Positions 50,216-61,330 of a stretch of 64,000 nucleotides of DNA are shown here, in pieces. Position numbers and translations under genes: made by a program. The stretch comes from Paramecium octaurelia. Its lineage: Eukaryota > Ciliophora > Oligohymenophorea > Peniculida > Parameciidae. The notes under the pieces were generated by a model. That model ran no database searches, had not been told where the DNA came from, and saw only the letters and a program-made list of their open reading frames with translations. The stretch lies in contig CAJJDP010000101.1 in the NCBI GenBank assembly GCA_905182995.1, forward strand, positions 251,099 to 315,098, written 5' to 3'. The first letter of the stretch is position 1. Every line of letters starts with the position of its first letter.

Positions 50216-51466
50216 ATGAAACGTAGTCCACCTAGCAAAGAAGATTTGTTAAAAGAGGAATATGTTTCCACTTTAACTTACTTCTTGCGTGATAGTAGCG
50301 TTTATGATTGTTTATCTATAAATAATCAAGTTTCTGTTGTTGATATGACATTGTCTATTTTTGATACTTTCAAGATATTTATTGATTCTCATGTTGATGA
50401 AGTATTATTTTGGAATCAGGAGATTGCAAACTATGACGGTGTGTTTACATCGACAGATCTTATTAAGACTGTTTTAAAATGTTATTACAATGTACTCTAT
50501 GATATCCCGAATAGTAATTTAATATAATCTATTTTTAGATAGTTTGGACGACAAATAATATAGCAGCCATTATTGAAATGGAGAATGAAGATGAGTCTTA
50601 TTCACCAATCCAGAGAACCACATATGGAAGATTAACGATAGATCAATTCAATTAATTATTAAAAGATTTTAAGACTATTTCCATCAAGACTTGGTTTAAT
50701 AGTGTGGGGGAAAATTTGCATTAGAATTGTTTAGTAAAAGCTGAATTAGATGATAATTTGAATGATATCTGCTAGAAATTTATAACAGAAAATATTACTA
50801 GAATCATTGTCATAGAGAAAGAAACAAAAATGGTGGCAGGAATTATTCAACAGAAGGATATCCTTAGTTATCTTGTTAAGGGATTTAACTAATATTTTGC
50901 TCTAAAGAAACATTAAAATGGAGCAAGCACCTCTAATCACGAATAGCATGAATTGCAGATGGACTATTTCAAGGAGGAAGCTATGAAATTGAAATATACT
51001 TTGCCAGCAGATATTCCTGTTTATGAGTATCTATTTAAATTGTATTCTTAGTCTATTCTATAAATTAATTTATGTTTACAAAAGGAATACAATTGCGATT
51101 GTAGATAAAAACTAAAAGTATTTGGGGTTGATTGACAGAAGAGATTTTTTATTTATTTTGAAATATTAGATGTTTGATATAGTAATTGTTATAAATCCTA
51201 TTAATTAGTTAGCGTCTACAGCAGAGAAGTTGTTGCAATTGATTAAAGCCGAAGATTCTAAATATTTGGCATTTCACATTAGAAATAAATAACAATTCAC
51301 ATTTAATCAAACAATAAAACAAGTAAATTCAGTATTAAAATGCGTAGGTTGTCGAAAATCTATTATTGTCTCCGAGGGGTAGCTTAGTGTGTCTAGATAG
51401 CGAAGAAAGGTTGGTGACTATATTTTAGATCTCAGACCTTTTCAAGGTATTCGTGACGGATAATGA
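50216..51466 (+). CDS. AMPK gamma/SNF4-like CBS-domain protein
   Basis: Start 50216, stop TGA 51464-51466; introns of 23 nt (GTACTC...AATAG, beginning near 50502) and 34 nt (GTCTAT...AAAAG, near 51051-51084) give 397 residues. Successive CBS-like motifs: 'GVFTSTDLIKTVLKCYYN' after 'VDEVLFWNQE', 'ITRIIVIEKETKMVAGIIQQ', and 'TIAIVDKNQKYLGLIDRRDF', in the order of the AMPK gamma subunit, which binds AMP/ATP between paired CBS domains and reports energy state to the kinase. The fourth CBS motif is weak ('CVGCRKSIIVSEGQLSVSR'). The second intron starts GTC and is uncertain. Other multi-CBS proteins are possible. Confidence 0.65.
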
Positions 51467-51604
51467 GAATTAAGAAAATTGTGGATAATGAGATTATATT
51501 CATTTAAATTTAAAATTGATTGAGATACGTAAGTTTTAATTAGTTGAGTGACATTAAATGTAAAAATAGTAAAGTTTTAGATATTTAATTTTTAAATTAA
51601 ATTA

Positions 51605-51994
51605 ATGTAAGAACACACTTTAGTAATAAAGACAGAGAACGATTGGAAGGCCCTTGTTCTTTAAAATGCAAAGCCAGTCATTGTTGATTTCTATGCTGAT
51701 TGGTATTTAGCAGTCTTTAACATTTTAGGTGTGGTCCATGCAAGGTTTTGAAACCCAAACTCCACGAACTCCTTGCATAAAATTAAGGAAAATGGGAATT
51801 AGCAATCGTGAATGTTGATATTGAAGAGTTATAAAAGATTTCATCTTAATATGCAGTATAGTGTTTAATTAATTATTTAGAGTCAAGGAATTCCAGCAGT
51901 TTATTTATTCCATAAGGGTGAATAAATTTCTACCTTTTTGGGTAACAGCGAAGCAAAAGCTAAGGATATGGCTGCAAAGGCAGCATCATTGTGA
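51605..51994 (+). CDS. Thioredoxin
   Basis: Start 51605, stop TGA 51992-51994, introns 51703-51728 and 51856-51880; 112 residues. Small dithiol oxidoreductase. The active site 'WCGPCK' is formed only after the first intron is removed (it splits the Trp codon). 'VIVDFYADW' precedes it and the cis-proline segment 'GIPAVYLFHKGE' follows. No signal peptide or membrane segment, so probably cytosolic. The residue after the cis-Pro motif and the overall length are typical. Confidence 0.93.
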
Positions 51995-52046
51995 GAATCA
52001 TTATATTTTATAGATAAAAATCTATATATATTTTGTTAAGGTTTAT

Positions 52047-52761
52047 TCAATACAAGCTACAACATTTATTATTTGTTTTCTTGGCATTTTTATAGAAGTC
52101 TAAACTGACACTACTCATATCCTTTGATTTCGCCATTAGGGATTCCAAAGTCTCTCCTCTTTTTAAAAGCTAAGTATAGGAACGTGAGTTACGTCGTCAA
52201 GAGATTAATGCACAATCATAGTGACCTCATTGAGAGTGTTCTCAATTTTAAGCAATTTATCAACTTCTTTGGGATCTTGGTAAAGTTTTATGAATTCTTC
52301 AAATTTTGGTATATTTATGTTTTGATCAGCTGTAAAATGGTGAAATATGATGAATACCGACTATGGTGTCTAAGAACATTGAGTTATATTGACGATAGTA
52401 TTCTTAATACATGTTTTGAATAACCATGAAAGCAACTTTTTCAGGATATTAGTCATCTGCAATAACAAGAGCTGCTAGATTATTTTTATCAATGCATATA
52501 TATGACACAGCATGAGCCTCTTGGTTTGTGACAGCACTCCTAGTGCCAGGTTTGGCTCGTCTAGTATTTTATATTATATAGAATACGCTGCACAAGTTCT
52601 AGCTCCAAAATTGAGAGTTTCTTTAAAGAAAGGACGCTAAAACCAACTAGAAAATATATTATTCAAATGTTGTACTTCACAAACGAAAGCTCGAAGTTTT
52701 AGGATATAAAAATCGGATTTTCAGGATGGTATTTCAGGAGGTACATTGCTATAATTCTCAT
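52047..52761 (-). CDS. YKT6: R-SNARE YKT6
   Basis: Start 52761-52759, stop TGA 52049-52047; introns 52647-52675, 52561-52586, 52330-52357 and 52170-52192; 202 residues, typical length. YKT6 drives several membrane fusion steps and is anchored by lipid rather than by a membrane helix. The longin domain includes 'SYICIDKNNLAALVIADDQY' and the SNARE region 'FIKLYQDPKEVDKLLKIENT', 'LKRGETLESLMAKSKDMSS', both very close to the family. The C-terminus 'NNKCCSLY' keeps the palmitoylation Cys and the CaaX prenylation Cys, with an unusual terminal Tyr. Confidence 0.93.
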
Positions 52762-52793
52762 TTTACACGTATCTATTATTTAAAATATTAAAA

Positions 52794-53877
52794 ATGCAAT
52801 AAGAACAACCAAGAGAAATGGCTTAAGTGGTTTCAATTGCCGAGAATGCACAATTCTTCAGATTGATTTAAAATTCCAGAACAAAGGTTTTCCAAGGGAC
52901 TGTGAAGCTCGCCCAATTCCAGGATTCAAAAACTCATTTCATTACTATTGAGAGATTCTGTCAGAATATTGTCCCTGGCACTCCTTTTGTATACATATCA
53001 TGTGAGTCTGGTTTGACTCTTATTTTCCCTCACATAGACCAAGGTAATTGGTGAAAACTACAATATGTTTTAGGTTTAAATGGAATCTTTATTCCACAAA
53101 GTGATTTATTGAATGTATTCCACACAGCCTTAAACACAGTTGTCTCCATGGTCCCATTTGATTAGGCCATGTAAATACAACAGTTTAAAGACACTATTGA
53201 ACTACATTGTAAAGACATTGCTACTAACCCTTTGAATAATCCCAATGATGCTGCTGCTTATATAGTTAAGGGTGGAGAGTAAATTTAATGATTTAATTCC
53301 TCTAGCTATCTAAAGAAAGGATTCATGTTCTTGGGAACAATGATGGCCACAGGAATAAACAAAGGAACTCAATATTTGAATGACAAAATTCAGCCAGGTT
53401 AAGAAGTGTAAGTTGACCCAAACACAAAGACTAAACTATAGGCTACTAAAGAAAAAGTCAGTGAAGTCTTCGATGTAACAGGACAATATCTTGGATAATT
53501 GTTTAAGCCAGTGGCATAGAAAACCAAGGAGCTAACAAATGAACTAGGCCAAAAAATTGATAATTCAGACAGCCATAGTAAATATAATAGAAATCATAAT
53601 CCTAGTTTTGAAATAGAGTAAACAATTGACATCAGCTACTTGGGATGCAGCAGGAACAGCTCTCTCAGGATTAGGCACAGCCTTATGCTAAGTAGGAAGT
53701 TCTATTGGAAATGGAACAAAATAAATAGTTCAAAAGAAATACGGAACTGAAGTTGTTAATACTTATTTAGGTGGTGATTAGTAGTAACAGTAAGTACAAT
53801 AAGAACAACAACAACAATAATAATAGTTGGATCAATATCAACCATTGATTGAAGAGTAACCAGCCCCTTCTTCATGA
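52794..53877 (+). CDS. Spartin/senescence-domain protein
   Basis: Start 52794, stop TGA 53875-53877; introns 53044-53073, 53279-53305 and 53578-53605; 332 residues. The C-terminal half matches the plant senescence/spartin-associated domain: 'KKGFMFLGTMMATGINKGTQ', 'VFDVTGQYLGQLFKPVAQKT', 'GTALSGLGTALCQVGSSIGN'. This domain binds lipids and, in spartin, lipid droplets and endosomes. The N-terminal half ('TPFVYISCESGLTLIFPHID') is a beta-rich part found before it in relatives. It ends in a Gln run and 'EEQPAPSS'. It converges on the Cache-domain gene with 20 bp between stops. Confidence 0.8.
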
Positions 53878-53897
53878 AAAATATCATATAATTATTA

Positions 53898-55695
53898 TCA
53901 TTAGTAAAATTGCATTAGTATTTTCTCAACAAATCTTCCCATCAATTAAGAGGGGAAGTTAGTGGAAGCCTAATAAACCATTTTGTTTATTTCTATTAAA
54001 ATCACGTTTTTTTTCAAATATCTATTTAACGAAAGGTGAGCTTTCTACTTAATCTTTTTTGGATATTGCAATGCTTCCTGAGTTTTGCAGAGACTTCCTT
54101 TTGTATGCGATAAGGACAGAAACCTTTTAACTAAGTTAGTGTATGCCAGAAACAGTAATTATAATTGAGAATTCAGGAAGGGCATAAAGAATATTGTTAG
54201 CTGAATCTTTTTGTGCATATTTTATTTATTCCTGATTCCCATAATATAATGACAATTATCTATTATGTTCTGGATGGGATAAAAGACTAAGATTAGAATG
54301 CAGATGGCTATAAACATGGCAGCCAAAAAAATTCCAAGGGCGATCTCCAGAAATTGGATTGCTTCTGTCTAAAGTTTATCCAGCATCTCCTCTGTTGATT
54401 TAAGCTTATACTCAGTATAATCTGTAGTGTCATGGAATCTTTATTAAATTGAAGTTAAATACTTACATCATAAAGAGATAATTGAATTTCTTGATCTCAT
54501 GAATTGTAATCACCAAATCCTTATCATACACACTGTTGTAACGACAAAGCAAACTAGAGTTCTTTGGATAAGATGAGCAATTGCTTTATTTTGTATCTTT
54601 TATTGAACTCCAGTCATCCAAAGTAAATCCTGTAAGAGAAGTATTAAAGATATAAATAGGAAGGAGCGATAGACTTACATTGTAGCTGTGATAAATGAGT
54701 AAACCCTTAGCATTGGCCAATAGGACCATATGAACATTCTGATCGGTTTTAACTACAAATTTATTCAAATCTGTCCCCAGATCCGATGCCATCACTCCTT
54801 TTAATTTAAGATCTCTATCAAGCAAGGGCATAACTAGAGTGACTTCAATTTTGTCTTTGGTAAATTCTATAAGAATAACTGATAATTAGTTACAAAGAAA
54901 GGGATCGGTAAATTAATAATCGTAATCACTGAAATTCGATTGATTATACACGCTTATTCCTTTCAAAAACCAGGGTCTCTTTGGAATGTTCAATCCATAA
55001 ATAGCATTTTGGAAATTAGTGCAAGGATATGAAAAGTAAACTTAAGGCTCATCTAAGGTTCCTACATAAAATAAAGATTTTATGTTTAATTTAGTGGCAG
55101 CCAAAATCTGACCAATAGGATACATGGTTTCTTAGATCTTTAAATTAATTAATGTAACTTTGCTCATTGGGTAAGTTATGTTGGTTTTATTTGTGTAGCA
55201 CATAAATGAGTGTGTTTTTTACAGTGATCCAGGTGGTTAATCAACAAGTATTTAGGGCATTTTCTTTGTACCTGCATAATCCATGTGAGCTCTATAATCC
55301 AAAGTAATGTTAACTTCTTTTTCAAGGTTCCTGTAAGATTACGTATAAATTTGATGAAGTACTTGCAATTAGTGGATATCTAATCTATTTTTTAAATTTT
55401 TACTTATATTAAATATCCCATTTAGAATACCATCGTAGCTTCTCAAATGACTTTGTAATGTATGTTTTGCATTATTATTATATATCTCAAAAGAGGATTG
55501 TTCTAAAAGAGGCACAATTATAGCCATATTGACTGAATAAATGCCTAAAACCACTCCAAGCATTAGGATAAAAATAATCGAGAATTAAAGCAATGCTTGA
55601 TTTCTCATTCTCAGCTTCCAAAACCAGTTATCTGAATAAATAGGGATTTCTTTCAACTCATTCAGTAGAACATTTTACTAACTTCCTTTCATCAT
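53898..55695 (-). CDS. Membrane protein with extracellular Cache-like sensor domain
   Basis: Start 55695-55693, stop TGA 53900-53898, intron 54439-54466; 589 residues. A first membrane segment ('FSIIFILMLGVVLGIYSV', about residue 45-62) is followed by about 320 extracellular residues and a second membrane segment ('IALGIFLAAMFIAICILILV', about residue 410-430), then about 150 cytoplasmic residues. Within the outer part, 'AIYGLNIPKRPWFLKGISV', 'YQFTDPFLCNQLSVILIEF' and 'VMASDLGTDLNKFV' follow the pattern of double Cache domains, as in alpha2-delta channel subunits and chemoreceptors. No kinase or cyclase domain follows. Possibly a receptor or an auxiliary channel subunit. Confidence 0.6.
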
Positions 55696-55950
55696 TTATT
55701 TATATAATTATTATATATAAATATCGCTCAAGAAATAATTGATTAATAAGGTTAAAGGGATGAATCGTGACGAATTTAAAATATATATATATACATTTTT
55801 ACTTCTTTTCATCTGATATTGAAATTACTATTTATCACATAATGGACAATTTGATAATCAAAGTTTTATTTAGCTACACAGAATATATAAATCGGTTTTA
55901 TAAATAACTCATATTGTTTTTTTTATACAATTTTTATGCAATATAATACA

Positions 55951-56383
55951 TCATTATTCAGTATCTTAAACTGCAATGACTTCTACTTCAACCAAACCTC
56001 CTTTGGGTAATTATTTGACTGCAATGCAAACTCTGGCTGGGTAATCGCCATCGAAGAATTTTGCATAGGCCTCATTGACCTTTGCAAAGTCAGCCATATC
56101 AACCAGATAAACGATGCATTTGACAACATTCTTGAAGCTAGACTTGGCTGCTTCTAACAAGATTCCCACATTCTTCATTGCTTGAGTAGCCTATTCTGCT
56201 ACGTCTTCAGAAATGAGATTTCCTGTCTATTATATGTAGATTTATTGCAATTACTTCAGGGACAATACCCAATTGACCTGACAAATAGACTAGATGGGCT
56301 GTTGGAGCAACAATCTTAGCGGCTGAATAGGGACCGATGGCTTTGAATTTATCTGTGTGAACTGTGGTGACTTATTGCTGCAT
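55951..56383 (-). CDS. RidA: RidA/YjgF/YER057c family reactive-intermediate deaminase
   Basis: Start 56383-56381, stop TGA 55953-55951, one 28-nt intron (56227-56254); 134 residues. RidA hydrolyses reactive enamines/imines made by PLP enzymes. Family marks in order: 'AIGPYSAAKIVAPTAHLVYL', 'SGQLGIVPE', 'ATQAMKNVGILLEAAKSSF', 'VVKCIVYLVDMADFAKVNE', 'PARVCIAVKQLPKGGLVEVE'. The substrate-binding Arg in the ARVCIAV strand and the final acidic strand are present. No targeting peptide is evident. Confidence 0.94.
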
Positions 56384-56431
56384 TAATTGGTATTAAAATT
56401 TTTTCAAAAATTTTATTAAAGATTTGAAATC

Positions 56432-56939
56432 ATGGTAATACATCTCTTAATATACAATAGGGAAAACAACCAACATAGGGTTAAAAGAAAACCAAGGATT
56501 AGATATCTAAAGCTGCATCACAAAGAAGTAAATAAACAAAGAAGGTATTACATCCATTTTGATTATGCACTATAGAAATGGACCAAGGGAAGAGCAAAGG
56601 ATAAGTTGAACAATGCCGTATTTTTAGATTAAGCATCCTACAAATAAATTGAGACCCAATTACCTAAAATGGGTGCATTGATCACAGTCTCAACAGTATC
56701 AGATAAATTCAAAGTAAACGGGTAATTATTGCTTCCCTAACCTTAATTATAGTTCTTTGGCCAGAAGATGCATCAGACACTTCGCAAAATCAGGTTTATT
56801 GGTTCCAGCCGGTGATTAAAACTCTAAATAATACATCTTCACTGTTAATGCCTAAGTCGTAGCTGCCCAAAAGGCTGCTGCCGCTGCTGCTGCTGCAGAT
56901 AAGCCATAAGCCTAAAAGAAAGCTCCAGCTAAGAAATGA
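56432..56939 (+). CDS. RPS25: 40S ribosomal protein eS25 (RPS25)
   Basis: Start 56432, stop TGA 56937-56939; introns 56435-56460 (directly after the ATG codon), 56545-56575 and 56722-56752; 139 residues. The N-terminus is short and basic, then 'KKWTKGRAKDKLNNAVFLDQ', 'TVSTVSDKFKVNGSLARRCI', 'HFAKSGLLVPAGDQNSKQYI', the eS25 winged-helix pattern. The C-terminus has an Ala run and a Lys/Pro tail. An intron next to the ATG is common in ribosomal protein genes. All three introns are needed to keep frame. Confidence 0.94.
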
Positions 56940-57013
56940 GTTTATAATTTAAGTACATTACAAATAATCATTTATGTATTTATAAAAAGAAATTATTACA
57001 AATAAATGTAAAC

Positions 57014-57226
57014 ATGTCAACTTTGCTTAAAAAACACTGCGTTGATTTAATTGATTTGCTCTCATCATATCTGTCTCAAATGCACAAATAAAACTAAGTA
57101 ATTATAATAAAGGTATTTCTTTATCGTATATCTATCAAAAAGCCAATTATAAAACAAATATTGGATTCAATGTTCACGATGTTAAAAGAAAACATTTAGT
57201 TACGACTTCTCGAATCTTCTAATTGA
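57014..57226 (+). CDS. Doubtful small frame, perhaps a first exon
   Basis: 70 codons open (ATG 57014-57016, TGA 57224-57226), beginning 'MSTLLKKHCVDLIDLLSSYL'. It could be a tiny gene, a 5' exon of the gene starting at 57369, or chance. No family recognised. Confidence 0.2.
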
Positions 57227-57368
57227 ATCTCATGAATTGAGTTTGCTCACTGATAGAAGCCAACACCAATTTTAATTGAATGAAGTAACATTTTATTTTA
57301 ATATCAACCTTTCAACACTTTAGAGTTAACTTATCATCGAACCACAAATCTTCTAACGTCGCAGATCC

Positions 57369-57823
57369 ATGAATGCCATTGATTTATTCACCAAAAATAC
57401 ATCCCCAATTAGAAAAGAAAAATCAAAAAATCCAACCTAAAAATTAAAACAATCTATCATTAATGTTAATAAATAAAATGTTCTTAAATCAAGCACCCAA
57501 CTCAAAAATACCTCAAACAAAAAGCCATCTCACAAGAGATGCCAAACTGGAATTGTAGAAAATAAACAAGGTATTTAAAAACATAAAATATCTTAGTCTT
57601 AAATAGTATGTTAAACTTCAAAAAATTAACAAAACAGAAAACTAGTCCTATCCAAAAATGCAATTCCATATTCGATTATCTATTGAGTCTATCATATCAA
57701 CACACTAAAACATCAGATAGAAAACAGTTCAGTCTCGCCAATTCCTCGAAAGCTGACAACAAAAAAAATATTAAAAGCAGATGTCACAGCCAAATTTCAA
57801 TCAAATAAAAAATTAAAAATTGA
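57369..57823 (+). CDS. Small basic protein, unrecognised
   Basis: Start 57369, stop TGA 57821-57823, intron 57571-57596; 142 residues. Very rich in Lys, Ser, Asn and Thr ('TSNKKPSHKRCQTGIVENK'), with a short hydrophobic stretch 'SIFDYLLSLSYQ'. The frame stays open upstream to about 57290 without an ATG, so a 5' exon is possible. Function unknown. Confidence 0.55.
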
Positions 57824-58735
57824 TTCATATCAATCCAAAAATTAATCTCATATATTATAACTTTTAATTTAGAAAAACATACATTCACTTTTAATAACTA
57901 TTTTAACTTATTGTCCTCACTCTATTCTTTATTTCAAATATAATTGTCCATTCTCTAAAGTTATCTTGCCTAAGAATATATTTAGATTGATACTTTACAA
58001 AGTAATATTTTTGTATTAGAAATATTCTAATGATTACTTAAGGGTTTAGTTAAGTAGGATAAATTAATATGATAAATGATGCATAATTAAATCCATAAAA
58101 TGATAAATTTTTTGTCCTCAACATCAGTGTAACATCTTTTCTTTCAAATGATTATTTAGTATTATCATACCTAAAATTCCAAGAGTAATAACAAAAATAT
58201 TGAATAAATTCTCATAAAAATATGATAATCTCATAATAAATCTTATAAATTCAGTTAGTGAAATGTATTGTTGGAATTGTTTATGAGATGAAATTAAGTC
58301 AAATTCGAAATAAATCTTGCTTTTTTCACTTAAAAATAGAAAAATTATTATTATAATCTGATTTAAAGAAATTAATATATTCTAATAAAAGTGATATCAT
58401 CAAAGTGAATATTAATTTAATTGCTCTATTCCCCATTAATTATAATCAAATATTTTATTACAACAAATTCTTATTGCTCCTTTAAATGTATATAGATCTG
58501 ATTAAAGAGTGAATGAGTATTCTGCTTTATGATTTCAGGAGTGTAACAAAACAAACTATTTTTGGTTTTCGTAACTTACAGTTGAATTAATGTGCTCTTG
58601 AATGATTAGATAAACTGATCGAACATAAGGAAATTGGTGATAATGCGTGTATGTGAAATGAACTAGAGTGGGGAATTGATTAGATAAGGTGGAAGGGATG
58701 TGAATATTAAAGTTAATATTAAATATAAATTAAAT
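57824..58735. other. Long AT-rich intergenic stretch
   Basis: About 900 bp between the small basic protein gene and the cyclase gene. No coding frame, tRNA, snRNA or repeat is recognised on either strand. The last 250 bp are less AT-rich and may hold the cyclase promoter. Confidence 0.5.
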
Positions 58736-61317
58736 ATGACTGATCAGCCACAAGCACCAGCAGATGTGGACATCTTTCAACAGACAATGGATAAGAAGTA
58801 TAATTTGTATGTTTATTGGCTTAGTTCTCATCGGGCATCTATATTTGAAATAGTTTTAGAGAGTACAGTATTTTAGGTAATAATAAACATATTGACTCTG
58901 TATGCTCTTTTTGGAGATGATATAAGGGTAGCTGCTTTTCGGTTAAGTGCAGATATAGTTTTTGATGCTTTGAACATTACATGTTTGGTAAACACAGTTT
59001 TATTATGGAGTTTAGATAATGTTTTCAACAGAAATCATACTGTCAGTCATAGTTAAAGAGGGGTACTTTCTGTCCTTCTTCTTCTGGCTCGACTCCATTT
59101 CAACAATCTCCTTATTGCTTGATATCAATCTTTTCAATTAGGCTGTTGGATTGAGTGGAGCAGGAGGCTAAGCTAAAAATACAGCTGGACTGGCAAGAGC
59201 AGGAAGAGCATCGAGAGTGGGAACCAAAGCAGGTAGAGTAGTTAGACTGGTGAGATTGATAAGATTGGTGAAAATCTATAAATCTGCGAATAAGGAAGAT
59301 GATGATAAGGTTTAGAAATTGATTGCCCAAAGAAGATAGAAAAGGAAAGCGAATACAATCGAGCCCCAAATCTAAGACAGGGCTGATTAAGGCAATCCAG
59401 TATAAGGTGAGGAGGTTGAAACTAAAGAATCAAAGGTTTCAAAGATGTTATCAGATTCAACAACTAAAAAGGTTATCATCGTTGTTTTAGCTTTACTGTT
59501 TCTGATTCCATTATTTTCTGTCGATTATTATGTGTCTCCACCAACTAGCATGTTGATGTAATCTTAATAATTTGTAAAACTGGCTGAATCAGAAGCATCC
59601 ACATATGATGATGTTAAGAGTGCATACAGTTAAATTATCATCGATCACAGTGGCATCGACAATTACATAGTGTTATTTACTAGTCCCTTGAACAATTATA
59701 AGGATTTTCCCATTTATGAGAATGATGACTATCCAAATCTGAGAACCGACGAATAGGATGTTGGAGCATATACTTTGGATTATGACACTCTCTTAAAAAC
59801 AACTAATCTCCCTGATGCTGCCATTGCAGCTTTTGAGTATTTAAATAAATGATATTCTTTTAGCAAGGACAACCCTGATGTAGTGGGTATCTTGAGTACA
59901 AGATAAGCAGCTGTGATGACAAGTATCTTATCAATAATCAGAACTATCTTTGTGAGTATAGTCTTGACTTTTGGAGCTATGATGTTTTCAAAGGATTCTA
60001 ATGATTTGGCATTGAGACCCTTGGAAAGAATGATTGAAAAGATTAATAAGATAGCCAATGATCCATAAATTGTTACAGAAATGGCTGTGATACAGAATGA
60101 AAATTCAAATGAAACCGTTAAGATTGAAAACACAATTGTTAAAATTGGAACATTGCTTGCCTTAGGATTTGGTGATGCTGGTACTGAAATTATAAGAATA
60201 AATATGAAAAAGTAAGGAGATGTAGATCCCATGTTACCAGGAATCAAGAAAGTAGCCATCTATGGTTTTTGTGATATCAGAAACTTCACTGATGCAACTG
60301 AAGTACTTTAAGAGGATGTCATGGTGTTTGTTAATAATATCGGAGACATCGTACACACGATGGTCGATAGATACATGGGAGCAGCAAACAAGAATATTGG
60401 TGATGCATTTTTGTTGGTATGGAAGACTAGACCAGAGACCTACTCCTTTGAAGAAGACAACGTAATCTGGCACGATAAATAGTAAGTCAATATTATATCG
60501 ATAGATATATCTCAACCCTATCTGATTGTGCCTTGATTTCGTTTATGAAAATTCAATGCAAAATCAATAGAGAACCAAAGATTCTAGCTTATAGATAGGA
60601 TAAAAGATTGTAAGCAAGAATGGACAATTACAAAGTCAAGATAGGATTTGGACTCCACATGGGATGGGGAATCGAAGGAGCCATTGGATCCAACTACAAA
60701 ATCGATGCTTCATATTTAAGTCCTAATGTTAACATGGCATCAAGACTAGAAGCAGCCACTAAACAATATGGTGTCCCCATTTTGATTTCTGAATCACTCT
60801 ATGAGCATTTTTCACCTGAATTCCAAGAGTATATCAGACACATCGACAGAGTTTGCGTCAAAGGATCCAATATTCCTGTCAGTCTTTATACTATTGATAT
60901 GAATGTGGACAATCTACCTCCTAGTAATGATCCATCGGTGAAATACAAGGAGTTCACTAAGGAGGAGTTGAAGATGATTTTAAGATAAAAGAAATTGGAA
61001 ATTAAAGAATAGGTTGAGAATGGAGAATTTAAGGTTATGGAACATCTGGCTGAAAATAAAGATCTCAAATATTTATTGGCTGGATTTAAAAAAGATTTTA
61101 TGGTAATTAGTTTGTATATGGAGATTAGGAAGTGTTTGGTAAAGCCTTTTAAGCCTACTTGGATGGAGATTGGAAAACTGCTCGTGCCATGTTCCAAGAG
61201 GCTCTCAAACTCAAACCGAATGATGGCCCAACTGAAGCTGTCTTGCACAGTATGGAGGAAACCAATTATCAGAAGCCCAGTGATTGGAAAGGATATAGGG
61301 AATTAACAGAGAAATGA
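58736..61317 (+). CDS. Membrane class III nucleotide cyclase with voltage-sensor-like domain
   Basis: Start 58736, stop TGA 61315-61317; introns 58988-59015, 59837-59863, 60482-60504 and 61103-61128; exactly 825 residues. Order: S1-S4-like helices, with S2 'FSTEIILSVIV', S3 'FFFWLDSISTISLLLD' and an ideal S4 'GRVVRLVRLIRLVKIYK' near residue 155; a membrane helix 'VIIVVLALLFLIPLFSV'; about 110 outer residues; another helix 'SIIRTIFVSIVLTFGAMMF'; a HAMP-like linker ('LRPLERMIEKINKI'); the cyclase domain about 480-690, with metal-binding Asp in 'GFCDIRNFTDA' and 'NKNIGDAFLLVW' and the 'PNVNMASRLEA' strand; and a short TPR-like tail ('FQEALKLKPNDG'). The Lys before IGDAF suggests cAMP, but specificity is uncertain. 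Ciliate adenylyl cyclases with K+ channel domains are known; here no GYG pore filter is seen. Confidence 0.85.
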
Positions 61318-61330
61318 TTAATTATAAATA

